A DNA stretch of 44,383 bases from Rhodospirillales bacterium (lineage in GTDB: Bacteria; Pseudomonadota; Alphaproteobacteria; Rhodospirillales; JASLLZ01), in NCBI GenBank assembly GCA_030754885.1, contig JASLZL010000029.1:1-44383 (forward strand), in the 5' to 3' direction. Positions 15,926 to 27,849 of this stretch are shown piece after piece. Within the stretch, counting starts at the first letter, position 1. Each line of letters starts with the position of its first letter. The translations under genes were made by a program, and so were the position numbers. The notes beneath the pieces were generated by a model. It ran no database searches and had not been told where the DNA came from. It saw nothing but the letters and a program-made list of their open reading frames with translations.

Positions 15926-16408
15926 TCAACCGCAGCCGCCGGTGCCGCTGACGATCTTGCTGCGCGCCTTGCCGACGAAAATGGAACCGTCGCTCATGAC
16001 GGCGGCGGCGATGATGATTTGGCTTTTCTTGACCCGGATACGCGTCGAGATTTCAGCCTTGCCGTTGGCCGGCCCGAGGTAGTACGTCGCGACCTGGGGA
16101 ACGGTGTTGCGCTCGGCAAGGATATGGACCGCCGTGACGTGGTCGTCCTCCGTCATCGGGCTTTCCACGGCGATCGTTATTGGCACCCAGGCGGCCTGAT
16201 CGGTGATCTTGGGCAGCGTCACCGTCACCCGGCCCTTCTTCGCGGGGGCTCCACCAGTCAGTTCGGCCAAATGTTTCTTCGCCTCGCGGGGTGAGGCATC
16301 GACCGGGCGGGGCAGCAGGTCCGAAATTACGGAGGCGACCATCCCCACCGCGGCAAGGAGAATCCGTCGGCGCGAAATCGTGGCATTTCCGGTTGCATCG
16401 CGCGTCAT
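15926..16408 (-). CDS. soxY: Sulfur-carrier protein SoxY (Tat substrate)
   Basis: SoxY carries sulfur intermediates on a cysteine in its flexible C-terminus. The 160-residue protein has a twin-arginine-type leader (ISRRRILLAAVGMVASV, about 11-27), matching the Tat export known for SoxY, a mature Ig-like domain (about 45-150), and the end SGTGGCG with its carrier cysteine C159. Classical SoxY ends GGCGG; here the final glycine is missing. The ATG at 16406-16408 overlaps the octahaem gene's stop (ATGA), so they are translationally coupled. A longer in-frame start at 16720 would run through the octahaem gene and is rejected. Confidence 0.92.
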   Translation of the reverse strand: MTRDATGNATISRRRILLAAVGMVASVISDLLPRPVDASPREAKKHLAELTGGAPAKKGRVTVTLPKITDQAAWVPITIAVESPMTEDDHVTAVHILAERNTVPQVATYYLGPANGKAEISTRIRVKKSQIIIAAAVMSDGSIFVGKARSKIVSGTGGCG

Positions 16409-17940
16409 GTCCGTGACCTCCTTCGCAAGGCAAAGACCACCCTGAGAGCGCCGTGCAGGGCGACCCCCGCCAGGGTCAGCAGCACCAGGACGTAGCCGGC
16501 GAGGTCCAGGAGGCGGTTGGAATCGCGGCCCGGAATGTAGACGCCCTCGATGGCTGCCAGCCGTCCGTCCTTGGCATGGCAGGACGGACACCCCAGGGCT
16601 TCGTCGGCCGGCGCCACCATGTGGGTGATCAACCATTTCATCTCCGTTTCGACGAAGCCGTAGCGTCCGCTGTAGGGGGCGCCCACCGAAGTCATGCCGC
16701 GGTCGATGGCGGTATCCCAATCGAAAGTCGTCCAGTAGCCATCCTTGCCGGTGGTCTGCACCGCGGTCAGGGTCTTGTTCACGGCGTCATAGGGCTGCTT
16801 GCCGCGCATCACCTTGACCGGGTAGATCCGCGAATCGGGGTCGTCCGGCCCTCCATCCAAGGCGTTGACGGAAAGAACCTTGGCGGGGTCGAAGGTGTCT
16901 CCGAGAAGCGTGTAACGGATGGTTCCGTTGAACCACACGTAATCGGGAACGACGTTCCGCTGCCAGCGAAAGTCGCCTTTCTTGGAGTTGTAGACCTCCC
17001 AACCCCAGTCGTCTTTTGCAACGAACGGCTTGCCATCGACATCAAGGGTGCCGGCGGTGGACCAGTCCCACCAGGTCTTGGTGGGATAATCGCCGCGTGA
17101 GTACTCGGGGATATGGCAAGTCTGACAGGCTATCTTGTCGGTGTGCTCGTTGAGCTTCTCGTCCTTCATCGGGGCATCCCCGTGGCAGGACTGACAGGTG
17201 GCGTGGCTGTGTTCCTCGTCTTTGCCATGCTTGGTCATACCGCCGTTGCCGTGGGGCTTGGCGTCGTACCGGCCTCCCTCCACCTTATGGCTTTTCGCCC
17301 CATGGCAGTCGGAGCAGGTGAAGTCGAGGCCGTCGGCGTCCATATGGACGTCGAGGAAGACGTCGGGATGCTCGACGGACGGGTCCAGATCGCCGTGCTT
17401 GACGGCGTCGCCGCCGCCGCCCGAAAGGTGGCAAGCACCGCAAGTGGCGCGGCTGGTCGGTCCGACGCTCTGGGCCATCTTCTTCAGGTTGGGTTTGCGT
17501 TTACCGGGCGTCCTCAGGGCCTTCTTAGAATAGGTCCCGGTGGTGTCGTGGCAGACCAGGCAGTCCACGTTCTCCTCCGAAGAGAAGTCGAAGGTGTCGT
17601 CCTTCCAGCCGTAGCCTACGTGGCAGCTCGAGCACTCGGCAATGTTGGGCGTCGCCGAGACGCAAAAGTTGTTGATGACGTTCTTCTTGCCCAGACGCTG
17701 GCCGGTCTTGGGGTTAACGAAGTCCCACGTCCAATGCTTGGTCCCGTGGATCTGCTTGGCGGCCTCGGTGTGGCAGGTGAGGCAGGCCCGGGTGACCTCG
17801 GGACCCGAGGCGAATTGCTGATCCAGGGCCTCGAACTTGCCGTGGTCGGCGGTGGAACCGATCGCCATAGCCAGGGACGGTGCCGCCACGACGACGGCAA
17901 TGGCGATCGTCGTCCAGAAGCTTTGTTTCACGATGGTCAT
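16405..17940 (-). CDS. Octahaem cytochrome c, Otr (tetrathionate reductase) type
   Basis: The 511 residues carry a signal peptide (1-26) and eight CxxCH haem sites: C53, C103, C127, C167, C209, C249, C272 and C451 as first cysteines. Seven are grouped in the first 280 residues and one stands far downstream, before a C-terminal membrane anchor (LLDLAGYVLVLLTLAGVALHG, 477-497). This layout fits the octahaem tetrathionate reductase family, whose studied member in Shewanella also reduces nitrite and hydroxylamine in vitro; the physiological substrate is unsettled. The anchor and the adjacent membrane cytochromes suggest electron exchange with quinones. It is the first gene of the run. Its stop overlaps soxY (ATGA), tying the enzyme to the sulfur carrier. 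Direction, oxidation or reduction, cannot be read. Confidence 0.9.
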   Translation of the reverse strand: MTIVKQSFWTTIAIAVVVAAPSLAMAIGSTADHGKFEALDQQFASGPEVTRACLTCHTEAAKQIHGTKHWTWDFVNPKTGQRLGKKNVINNFCVSATPNIAECSSCHVGYGWKDDTFDFSSEENVDCLVCHDTTGTYSKKALRTPGKRKPNLKKMAQSVGPTSRATCGACHLSGGGGDAVKHGDLDPSVEHPDVFLDVHMDADGLDFTCSDCHGAKSHKVEGGRYDAKPHGNGGMTKHGKDEEHSHATCQSCHGDAPMKDEKLNEHTDKIACQTCHIPEYSRGDYPTKTWWDWSTAGTLDVDGKPFVAKDDWGWEVYNSKKGDFRWQRNVVPDYVWFNGTIRYTLLGDTFDPAKVLSVNALDGGPDDPDSRIYPVKVMRGKQPYDAVNKTLTAVQTTGKDGYWTTFDWDTAIDRGMTSVGAPYSGRYGFVETEMKWLITHMVAPADEALGCPSCHAKDGRLAAIEGVYIPGRDSNRLLDLAGYVLVLLTLAGVALHGALRVVFALRRRSRT

Positions 17941-17982
17941 CAGAACCCGCTACACGTAGCTGAAAGCGTCTTATATGATTAC

Positions 17983-18030
17983 ATTATGTTATTATCATGT
18001 AAGGCAGCGGCATTCGATGACATGGATCAA
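17983..18030 (-). promoter_or_regulatory. Promoter region of the octahaem/sox locus with FNR/FixK-like box
   Basis: On the minus strand TTGATCCATGTCAT (18030-18017) matches the core TTGA-N6-TCAA at seven of eight positions. Downstream are GATAAT (17996-17991) and CATAAT (17988-17983), each five of six to the -10 consensus, with no good -35. The box centre is about 39 to 42 bases before the start implied by GATAAT, as in FNR-activated promoters. TTACAT and ATGTAA arms (17979-18002) form an inverted repeat over the -10 region. Confidence 0.45.
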
Positions 18031-18072
18031 CGGATGGCAAAGATTTTTGTGGCGAGGGCGATCAAAGAAAGT

Positions 18073-21833
<3,761 letters not shown>

Positions 21834-21834
21834 C

Positions 21835-22638
21835 TCACCATACTTTGTACCAGGGATCCTCGTCGACGGGGCGGATCTGCTTGCCCTCTATGAGCTGGTA
21901 AGAATCCACATACCACTCGCTGCCCGGAAAGTTATGACCCAGGACAGCCGTCATTTTGCGTGCCTCTTCGATAATGCCGAGCGACAAGTAGGCCTCAGTC
22001 ATTCTGTGCAGGGCTTCGGGTACGTGGGTGGTTGTCTGATACTTCTCGACAACCGCCTTGAATCGGTTGATGGCGGCCAGATTGTGGCCCTGGCGCAAGT
22101 AATAGCGGCCGATCTCCATATCCTTACCAGCCAGGTGATCGCTGGTCAGGTCCAACTTGATCTTGGCGTCACGTGCATACCGGCTGTTGGGATAGCGGTT
22201 AATCAACTCTCTAAAAGTGGTCAGCGCCTGCCTTGTCATCCTTTGGTCGCGGGCAATGTCCGAAATTTGCTCGTAATAAGACAAACCCTTGAGATAATAG
22301 GCATAGGGCGTGTCGCGGTTCGACGGGTGCAACTCAATGAACCGGTCAAGAGCAATGATGGCTTCGTCGTAGGCATTGATCTCGTAATGGGAATAGGCGG
22401 CCATCAACTGGGCCTTGGTCGCCCACGACGAATAAGGGTGCTGTCGCTCGACCTCGTCGAACTTGACGGCTGCCTCGGCGTATAGCCCCTCGTTAAGGGT
22501 GTCCATGGCCTCGTTATAAATTGTGCTGACCGGGCGCTCGACATACTCCGGTTCATCCGAGTCGCTAGCGCACGCGCCGACCACAAGGAGGGCCAATGCC
22601 AGGGCCAGCGGCGTTGATGAACGACGGGTCATTATCAC
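21835..22638 (-). CDS. bamD: Outer-membrane assembly lipoprotein BamD (ComL)
   Basis: BamD is the essential lipoprotein of the BAM complex, which inserts beta-barrel proteins into the outer membrane. The 267-residue protein has a lipoprotein signal with lipobox VVGAC (acylated C23) and about five TPR repeats (YNEAMDTLNEGLYAEAAVKFDEVERQHPYSSWA begins the first). The usual BamD phrase SYYEQISDIARDQRMT is present. It follows lpxC by 120 bases. The lpxC-bamD neighbourhood links outer-membrane biogenesis to the division cluster. Confidence 0.96.
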   Translation of the reverse strand: MIMTRRSSTPLALALALLVVGACASDSDEPEYVERPVSTIYNEAMDTLNEGLYAEAAVKFDEVERQHPYSSWATKAQLMAAYSHYEINAYDEAIIALDRFIELHPSNRDTPYAYYLKGLSYYEQISDIARDQRMTRQALTTFRELINRYPNSRYARDAKIKLDLTSDHLAGKDMEIGRYYLRQGHNLAAINRFKAVVEKYQTTTHVPEALHRMTEAYLSLGIIEEARKMTAVLGHNFPGSEWYVDSYQLIEGKQIRPVDEDPWYKVW

Positions 22639-22758
22639 TGATCCTTGGTACTACGCGACGATGCGAATTGTACTCGATTTGGCGCGCAAACCAACCCCTG
22701 GCGATGGGAGCCGGAGAAGGATCGTCAGGCGACTAAAGGGCCGCCCCGATGCAGGGGT

Positions 22759-23757
22759 TCAAGCAGTGGCGGGGATGGCCGCAGTGCGCGCCCGGTCGTC
22801 GGTCCAGATGCCGAGATCGACAGAGGCCTCTATCTCGTCGCTCAGCATCTCGTCATAGCTCCACGCCTCGGCATCGGCGAAAAGCGCGCGCAAAAGCGCA
22901 TTATTGGTGCCGTGCCCCGAGCGCTGGCCATAGAAGTGTCCCCTCAGAGGCGCACCCGCCAGGAAGAGATCGCCAATCGCGTCGAGTGCCTTGTGGCGCA
23001 CGAATTCATCGTCGTAGCGCAGGCCACCTTCATTGAGAACCTTATCACCGCTTACGACGACGGCATTGTCCAGCGACCCGCCCCGGGCCAAGCCGGCGGC
23101 GCGCAACTCTTCCACCTCGTGCAGGAACCCGAAGGTGCGGGCGCGGGCCAATTCACGTTTAAAGGTGCCATTGCCCAGTTCCACGGAAATGCGTTGGCGG
23201 GACACCGCAGCGCTGTCGAAATCGATATCGAAGCTGACCGAGAAACCGTTGCCCGGCGCCAGCGAGGCATAGCGATCGCCATCATCCACAGAGATCGGCT
23301 TCAAGATGCGGATAACGCGCCAGGGCCGATCCTGGGTGACGACGCCGGCGCACTCGATGAGAAAGACGAAGGGGGCCGCGCTGCCATCCATGATCGGAAC
23401 TTCTGGGCCGTTGATCTCGATGACGGCGTTGTCGATTTCCATGCCCGCGAGCGCCGCCATCAGATGCTCCACGGTACCAATAGTAACGCCGTCCTCGTTG
23501 CCCAGGGTGGAGCACATCCGCGTGTCGGTCACTTGATCCCACCGGGCCGGTATGAAAGCACCGCCACCGGCAATGTCGGTGCGCCGGAAAAGGATTCCGC
23601 TATCGGCCTCCCCCGGACGGAGAGTCATTTTGATATCAAGGCCGCTATGAAGGGCTACGCCGCTGCAATTAATCGGCTGCTTTAAGGTTCGCTGGGCGAT
23701 CGTCTCGATCTTGCCCCTGCCACCGGTGGGATAGCGATGCTTACGCAAGTTGCCCAT
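22759..23757 (-). CDS. lpxC: UDP-3-O-acyl-N-acetylglucosamine deacetylase
   Basis: LpxC is the committed, zinc-dependent step of lipid A synthesis. The 332 residues include [18 protein letters not shown] near the start, zinc ligand H98 (VEHLMAAL), the second pair H255 and D259 in HKALDAIGD, and the catalytic histidine H282 in [10 protein letters not shown]. The chosen start gives about 20 residues before the usual beginning; AGGAT lies shortly upstream of this ATG, so I keep it. A 198-base gap with a strong hairpin separates it from ftsZ, so it may have its own promoter. Confidence 0.97.
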   Translation of the reverse strand: MGNLRKHRYPTGGRGKIETIAQRTLKQPINCSGVALHSGLDIKMTLRPGEADSGILFRRTDIAGGGAFIPARWDQVTDTRMCSTLGNEDGVTIGTVEHLMAALAGMEIDNAVIEINGPEVPIMDGSAAPFVFLIECAGVVTQDRPWRVIRILKPISVDDGDRYASLAPGNGFSVSFDIDFDSAAVSRQRISVELGNGTFKRELARARTFGFLHEVEELRAAGLARGGSLDNAVVVSGDKVLNEGGLRYDDEFVRHKALDAIGDLFLAGAPLRGHFYGQRSGHGTNNALLRALFADAEAWSYDEMLSDEIEASVDLGIWTDDRARTAAIPATA

Positions 23758-23870
23758 GTGATCCTGCTGAACCCTTCTTCATCTCACCGCGAACCGGCCT
23801 CGATGCGGCTGTTCTTAAGCTGCTGTTCCGAAGCCGCTGCGGAGCACACCGTCGGATTAATGCCAAGGCA

Positions 23871-23903
23871 CTCCAGGAGTTGGTCTACCAACAACACCTG
23901 GAG
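23871..23903 (-). other. Strong interrupted hairpin between ftsZ and lpxC
   Basis: CTCCAGG (23871-23877) pairs with CCTGGAG (23897-23903), and inside it GTTGG (23879-23883) pairs with CCAAC (23888-23892) around a four-base loop. Twelve paired positions with a small asymmetric bulge make a stable structure 53 bases after the ftsZ stop. No U run follows, so it may protect the mRNA end, attenuate, or be a protein site. Confidence 0.5.
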
Positions 23904-23955
23904 CACTCAAATCAATCTTTGTTACCGATTGTTACGTCGGCTCGTTCGCGCCCGA

Positions 23956-25575
23956 TCAGTTGGCTTGGCGCCGCAAAAAGGCTGGAATATCAAGTAGATC
24001 TTCTTCCGCCTTGGAGGCCGTGAGACGATCCGTCGGGTTCATTCCCCCGAGCTGCGTTTGTTCCGTTTCGTCCGCAGCCAGGATTGATTCGGGAGCCGGT
24101 TCCGGGGCCTCTATATTCACCACCGAAGCCTCCTCTTCAGTCTTTGCCGCCTTAGTGGCACGTCCGGTGCCGGTAACCCGCTCGAAGAGTGACAGTCCCG
24201 ATCCCTTGGTCGATTTCCGGGTCGCACCACCTTCAAGTTCCGTAGCGCCGTTGGCCATCGCCGCCGCGGCAAAGGGATCAGGCGCCGCCGTCTCATCGGG
24301 AACCGATGGATCGGCAGGGTCGGGCGGAATGAAGGCATCCCCAGGTTCGGTGGCATCCGTGAAGTCCTTAACAGGACTAGCTGGCGGCGACGCACTCTCA
24401 ACCGCCTCGGCCATTTCGGCCGGTGCGGCGGAATCACCGTCGCTGGCTAAAACAGGGTCCTCCATGACGCTGGCTGGTGCACTGTCTTCAGCTGCTGGCC
24501 GCATACGCACGACGGTGGCCGCCGGGGCCGGGGCCGGTTCGGCAGTGGTGGCAATAGCCGGTGTCAGGTTCAGTGGGGCAGGCCGGGCCCGTGTCGAGGC
24601 GTCGACCTCCATACCCGTGGCCACGATGGACACCCTGATCCGGCCCTCTGTGTTCTCGTCAAAGGTGGAGCCGAAAATGATGTGGGCCTCGGGATCGACC
24701 TCGTCGCGAATTCGATTGGCCGCCTCGTCGACCTCGAAGAGGGTCATATCGGACCCGCCGGTGATATTGATCAGTACGCCGGTGGCGCCCTTCATCGAGG
24801 TGTCGTCCAACAGCGGATTGGAGATAGCCGCCTCCGCCGCGTCTAGGGCGCGGCGCTCGCCGTCGGACTCGCCCGTTCCCATCATTGCCTTGCCCATCTC
24901 GCTCATCACGACCCGGATATCGGCGAAATCCAGATTGATCAGGCCCGGCATGACGATGAGGTCGGTGACGCCACGGACACCGGAATAGAGCACGTCGTCA
25001 GCCATCTTGAAGGCGTCGGCAAAGGTCGTTTTCTCGTTTGCGACACGGAACAGGTTTTGGTTGGGAATAATGATCAAGGTATCGACGTACTGTTCCAGCT
25101 CCTCAATTCCGGCTTCGGCAATTTTCATGCGGTTGGTACCCTCGAACTGGAAGGGCTTGGTCACCACGCCGACGGTCAGGATGCCCTGTTCACGAGCGGC
25201 GCGGGCGATGATCGGTGCCGCGCCGGTGCCCGTGCCACCCCCCATACCGGCGGTGATGAAGGCCATGTTGGTCTCGACAAGCTGCGCCAGGATATCCTCG
25301 ATCGCTTCCTCCGCCGACGCCTGTCCGACATCGGGCCGCGAGCCAGCGCCGAGGCCACTTGTGGTGTTAGTGCCCAATTGCACCCGGCGATCGGTCCTTG
25401 AATGCGACAGCGCCTGAGCGTCGGTATTGGCGACGACGAAATCCACCCCTTCCAGTTGGGACTGGATCATGTTGTTGACGGCGTTGCCGCCGGCGCCGCC
25501 GACTCCGAATACGGTAATTCGTGGTTTCATCTCGGGTGCCTCAATGTTGCTTGGTACGGTAATGTTGATGGTCAT
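23956..25575 (-). CDS. ftsZ: Cell division protein FtsZ
   Basis: FtsZ is the tubulin-like GTPase that forms the division ring. The 539-residue form has the GTP-binding motif GGGTGTG (112-118), the T7 loop NLDFADI (214-220) and a GTPase core ending near residue 330. A linker of about 195 residues rich in Pro, Ala, Glu and Ser leads to the conserved tail [11 protein letters not shown] (529-539), which binds FtsA. A long linker is typical of alphaproteobacteria. I chose the ATG at 25573-25575 because GGAGAG lies five bases before it; an in-frame extension to 25635 runs through the leader hairpin. The 114-base gap from ftsA holds two hairpins. Confidence 0.97.
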   Translation of the reverse strand: MTINITVPSNIEAPEMKPRITVFGVGGAGGNAVNNMIQSQLEGVDFVVANTDAQALSHSRTDRRVQLGTNTTSGLGAGSRPDVGQASAEEAIEDILAQLVETNMAFITAGMGGGTGTGAAPIIARAAREQGILTVGVVTKPFQFEGTNRMKIAEAGIEELEQYVDTLIIIPNQNLFRVANEKTTFADAFKMADDVLYSGVRGVTDLIVMPGLINLDFADIRVVMSEMGKAMMGTGESDGERRALDAAEAAISNPLLDDTSMKGATGVLINITGGSDMTLFEVDEAANRIRDEVDPEAHIIFGSTFDENTEGRIRVSIVATGMEVDASTRARPAPLNLTPAIATTAEPAPAPAATVVRMRPAAEDSAPASVMEDPVLASDGDSAAPAEMAEAVESASPPASPVKDFTDATEPGDAFIPPDPADPSVPDETAAPDPFAAAAMANGATELEGGATRKSTKGSGLSLFERVTGTGRATKAAKTEEEASVVNIEAPEPAPESILAADETEQTQLGGMNPTDRLTASKAEEDLLDIPAFLRRQAN

Positions 25576-25606
25576 GTCACTCTCCGGTTGGAAATCGATT
25601 CCAGGA

Positions 25607-25672
25607 TCGTGCCGGTAGACCTCACCGGCCGGCACGAGGGTGATGGCGAAACGCGGGCAAGCAATGCCCGCG
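25607..25672 (-). promoter_or_regulatory. Tandem hairpins in the ftsA-ftsZ gap
   Basis: In transcription order, an eight-base perfect stem (25672-25665 with 25659-25652, five-base loop) is followed by a nine-base perfect stem (25637-25629 with 25615-25607, 13-base loop). The ftsZ ribosome site is about 25 bases further on. Neither stem has a following U run. They fill most of the 114-base ftsA-ftsZ gap and could set ftsZ expression relative to ftsA through RNA processing or stability. Confidence 0.55.
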
Positions 25673-25689
25673 GTTGGAAAAAACGGTTA

Positions 25690-26955
25690 TTAAAAATATT
25701 CACGTAACCATTGACCGAGCCGGCTTAGTCGGCCGTTCGGCTCCTCTGTGGGGCGGTAGGCCCGGTTGGTCGCATCGGCGACGGTATGGGCGCCAATGCC
25801 GAGCAATCCCGCGCAAGTGGAAAAGGCTGGACCGCTTACGGCCTCGGCTAGACCCTCGACGGTCCGGGGCCGGCCGACGCGTACTTGCTTGTCAAGAACC
25901 ATGGCCGCCAGCTCGGGAACGCCGGGAAGCTGGCAAGCGCCGCCGGTCAACACCACGCGGCGCCCCCCCACCTTGTCGAATCCGGTCGCCTCGAGGCGGG
26001 CGCGCACCATCTCGAATGTTTCCTCCAGGCGCGGCCGGATGATGCCGACCAGCATGGAGCGCGGCACTTGGCCTGATTCCGCGTCATCATCTTCACCGAT
26101 GCGCGGCACCTTGATGAACTCGCGGTCGTCCGACGGCGAGGGCATGGCGTTGCCATAAAGCGTCTTCATGCGTTCGGCGTCTTCCAACGGTGTCGACAGC
26201 CCGCGGGCGACGTCGTTGGTGACGTGGACGCCGCCCACCGGCACGCAGTCGGTGTGCACCAACTCACCGTCGAAAAAGACCGCGATGGAGGTCGTCCCAC
26301 CGCCCATGTCGATGAGGGTAACACCCAATTGTTTCTCGTCTTCGACCAAGGTGGCGTGTGCCGAGGCGTAGGACGAAACGATCACCGATTCGATGTCCAG
26401 ATGACAGCGAGCGACGCAGGTCGAAAGATTGCGGATCACGCCCGAGGCGGCGCTAACCAGATGCATGTTGACGCCCAGTCGTTCACCGAACATGCCGCGC
26501 GGATCGCGCACGCCGCGGTTGCCGTCGATGGTATATCCGACGGGAATGGCGTGAATGATGTCGCGATCGGCAGCCAATTCGGTCCGGACTTCGGCGGGAT
26601 CGAGGATGCGCCGCAGGTCGCTGTCGCCAATCTGGTGCCCGGCGATGGATATCTCATAGGCAATTAGCCGCGATTCCGGTGTGCCCCCTGAAATGTTGAC
26701 GATGGCCTGGCGGATATTTTCTCCGGCCATCTGCTCTGCGGCCTCGACCGTGGCCCGAATAGCGATCTCGGCAGCCTCCATGTCGACGACGGCGCCGGAA
26801 CGCAGGCCGCGCGAGACCTGATGACCGATGCCCACGACCCTGGGCGTCTCGCCGACGCCGGCAGCGGCGATAAAGCAGCAGACTTTGGTGCTGCCCACGT
26901 CAAGGGCGGCGATCAGGCCGTTGCGGTTTCCTTTTGACCCGGTCTTCCGTCTCAT
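25690..26955 (-). CDS. ftsA: Cell division protein FtsA
   Basis: FtsA is the actin-like ATPase that tethers FtsZ to the membrane and recruits later division proteins. The 421 residues show the actin-fold phosphate loops (LIAALDVGSTKVCCFIA near residue 13 and TLIDMGGGTTSIAVFFDGEL in the middle), VVLTGGACQLPGVPELA, and an amphipathic C-terminal membrane-targeting helix (GRLSRLGQWLREYF). It starts 45 bases after the ftsQ stop. Confidence 0.96.
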   Translation of the reverse strand: MRRKTGSKGNRNGLIAALDVGSTKVCCFIAAAGVGETPRVVGIGHQVSRGLRSGAVVDMEAAEIAIRATVEAAEQMAGENIRQAIVNISGGTPESRLIAYEISIAGHQIGDSDLRRILDPAEVRTELAADRDIIHAIPVGYTIDGNRGVRDPRGMFGERLGVNMHLVSAASGVIRNLSTCVARCHLDIESVIVSSYASAHATLVEDEKQLGVTLIDMGGGTTSIAVFFDGELVHTDCVPVGGVHVTNDVARGLSTPLEDAERMKTLYGNAMPSPSDDREFIKVPRIGEDDDAESGQVPRSMLVGIIRPRLEETFEMVRARLEATGFDKVGGRRVVLTGGACQLPGVPELAAMVLDKQVRVGRPRTVEGLAEAVSGPAFSTCAGLLGIGAHTVADATNRAYRPTEEPNGRLSRLGQWLREYF

Positions 26956-27000
26956 GGTGTGTCAGCTCCGTCGTCGATTGCCAAATTCATCTCTTTTTCC

Positions 27001-27849
27001 TTAAGTCTCGCGGTCGCGCCTTTCGGGCCGTCGCTCGGGCCTGGGCGCGCGGCGCACGATGAGTCGATCGGGAAGCCGGAGGTCGAGCATCTCGACATCA
27101 CGGGCAAGGACTTGGTTGGTGCGTTCGTATTCGGCCAATCGAGCCCAGGCCGAGGCCGGGTTCTCTTCGGGCAGGCGAACGTCGATGCCGGATTCAAATC
27201 GGAGGTTCCAACGCCGGCCGCCCACCCGCACCGCCGTCTTGACCTGGGCCAGAAGGTTGGGCTGGGTCGCGAGCATTCCCAGTAATGCCGCCGCATGAAC
27301 GGGTGCGTCCTTGCCCACCACCACCAGCAATCCACTGAAACGCTCAAGGCCCCGATCTTGGATCACGGTTCCGTCGTGATCGATAAGGGCGAAGCGACCC
27401 TTGTGCTGCCACAGAGCCAACGCTTCGCGCTCGACCACGCCAAGAAGAACAGTATCGGGGAGCATTCGCTTGACGGTGGCGATGCGCACCCAAGGCAGGG
27501 CCTCAATGCGGCGCTTCGCATCTTGCGGATCGAAAGCCATGATGGGGGCGCCCCGGGCCAGACGCACGGCATCCAACAATGCCTGGCGTGACGTCTCGTT
27601 GCGCCCGACGACCAGAATTTCCTCGACCCTGAGGCCTGCCTCGGCGCTGGCGGCGATCAATGCCCACCTCGCCTGATCGGCGATACGCGGGAGCCAGCCG
27701 CCGCTCCACAGCCACCATCCGCCACTCGTCGCCGCTGACAAAATGATCGCCACGGCGACGACGTGTGCCCAGCCGGTGCGCCACAGAGGCGTCGCCCGGC
27801 GCCGCGGTCTGGACCGCTCCGCCGCCTTGCCTTTATTGTCAATTTTCAT
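27001..27849 (-). CDS. ftsQ: Cell division protein FtsQ
   Basis: FtsQ is a bitopic divisome protein that links FtsA/FtsK to FtsL/FtsB. The 282 residues have a basic cytoplasmic N-terminus (to about residue 25), one transmembrane helix (about 28-50), a POTRA domain beginning GLRVEEILVVGRNETSRQALLDAV, and a periplasmic beta domain with LPWVRIATVKRMLPDTVLLGVVEREALALW. It overlaps ddl by ATGA. The arginine-rich C-terminus is short. Confidence 0.93.
   Translation of the reverse strand: MKIDNKGKAAERSRPRRRATPLWRTGWAHVVAVAIILSAATSGGWWLWSGGWLPRIADQARWALIAASAEAGLRVEEILVVGRNETSRQALLDAVRLARGAPIMAFDPQDAKRRIEALPWVRIATVKRMLPDTVLLGVVEREALALWQHKGRFALIDHDGTVIQDRGLERFSGLLVVVGKDAPVHAAALLGMLATQPNLLAQVKTAVRVGGRRWNLRFESGIDVRLPEENPASAWARLAEYERTNQVLARDVEMLDLRLPDRLIVRRAPRPERRPERRDRET

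Noticed and set aside
25607-25672. The ftsA-ftsZ hairpins as an intrinsic terminator
   Set aside because: Neither stem is followed by a run of U on either strand, and ftsZ must be expressed just downstream.
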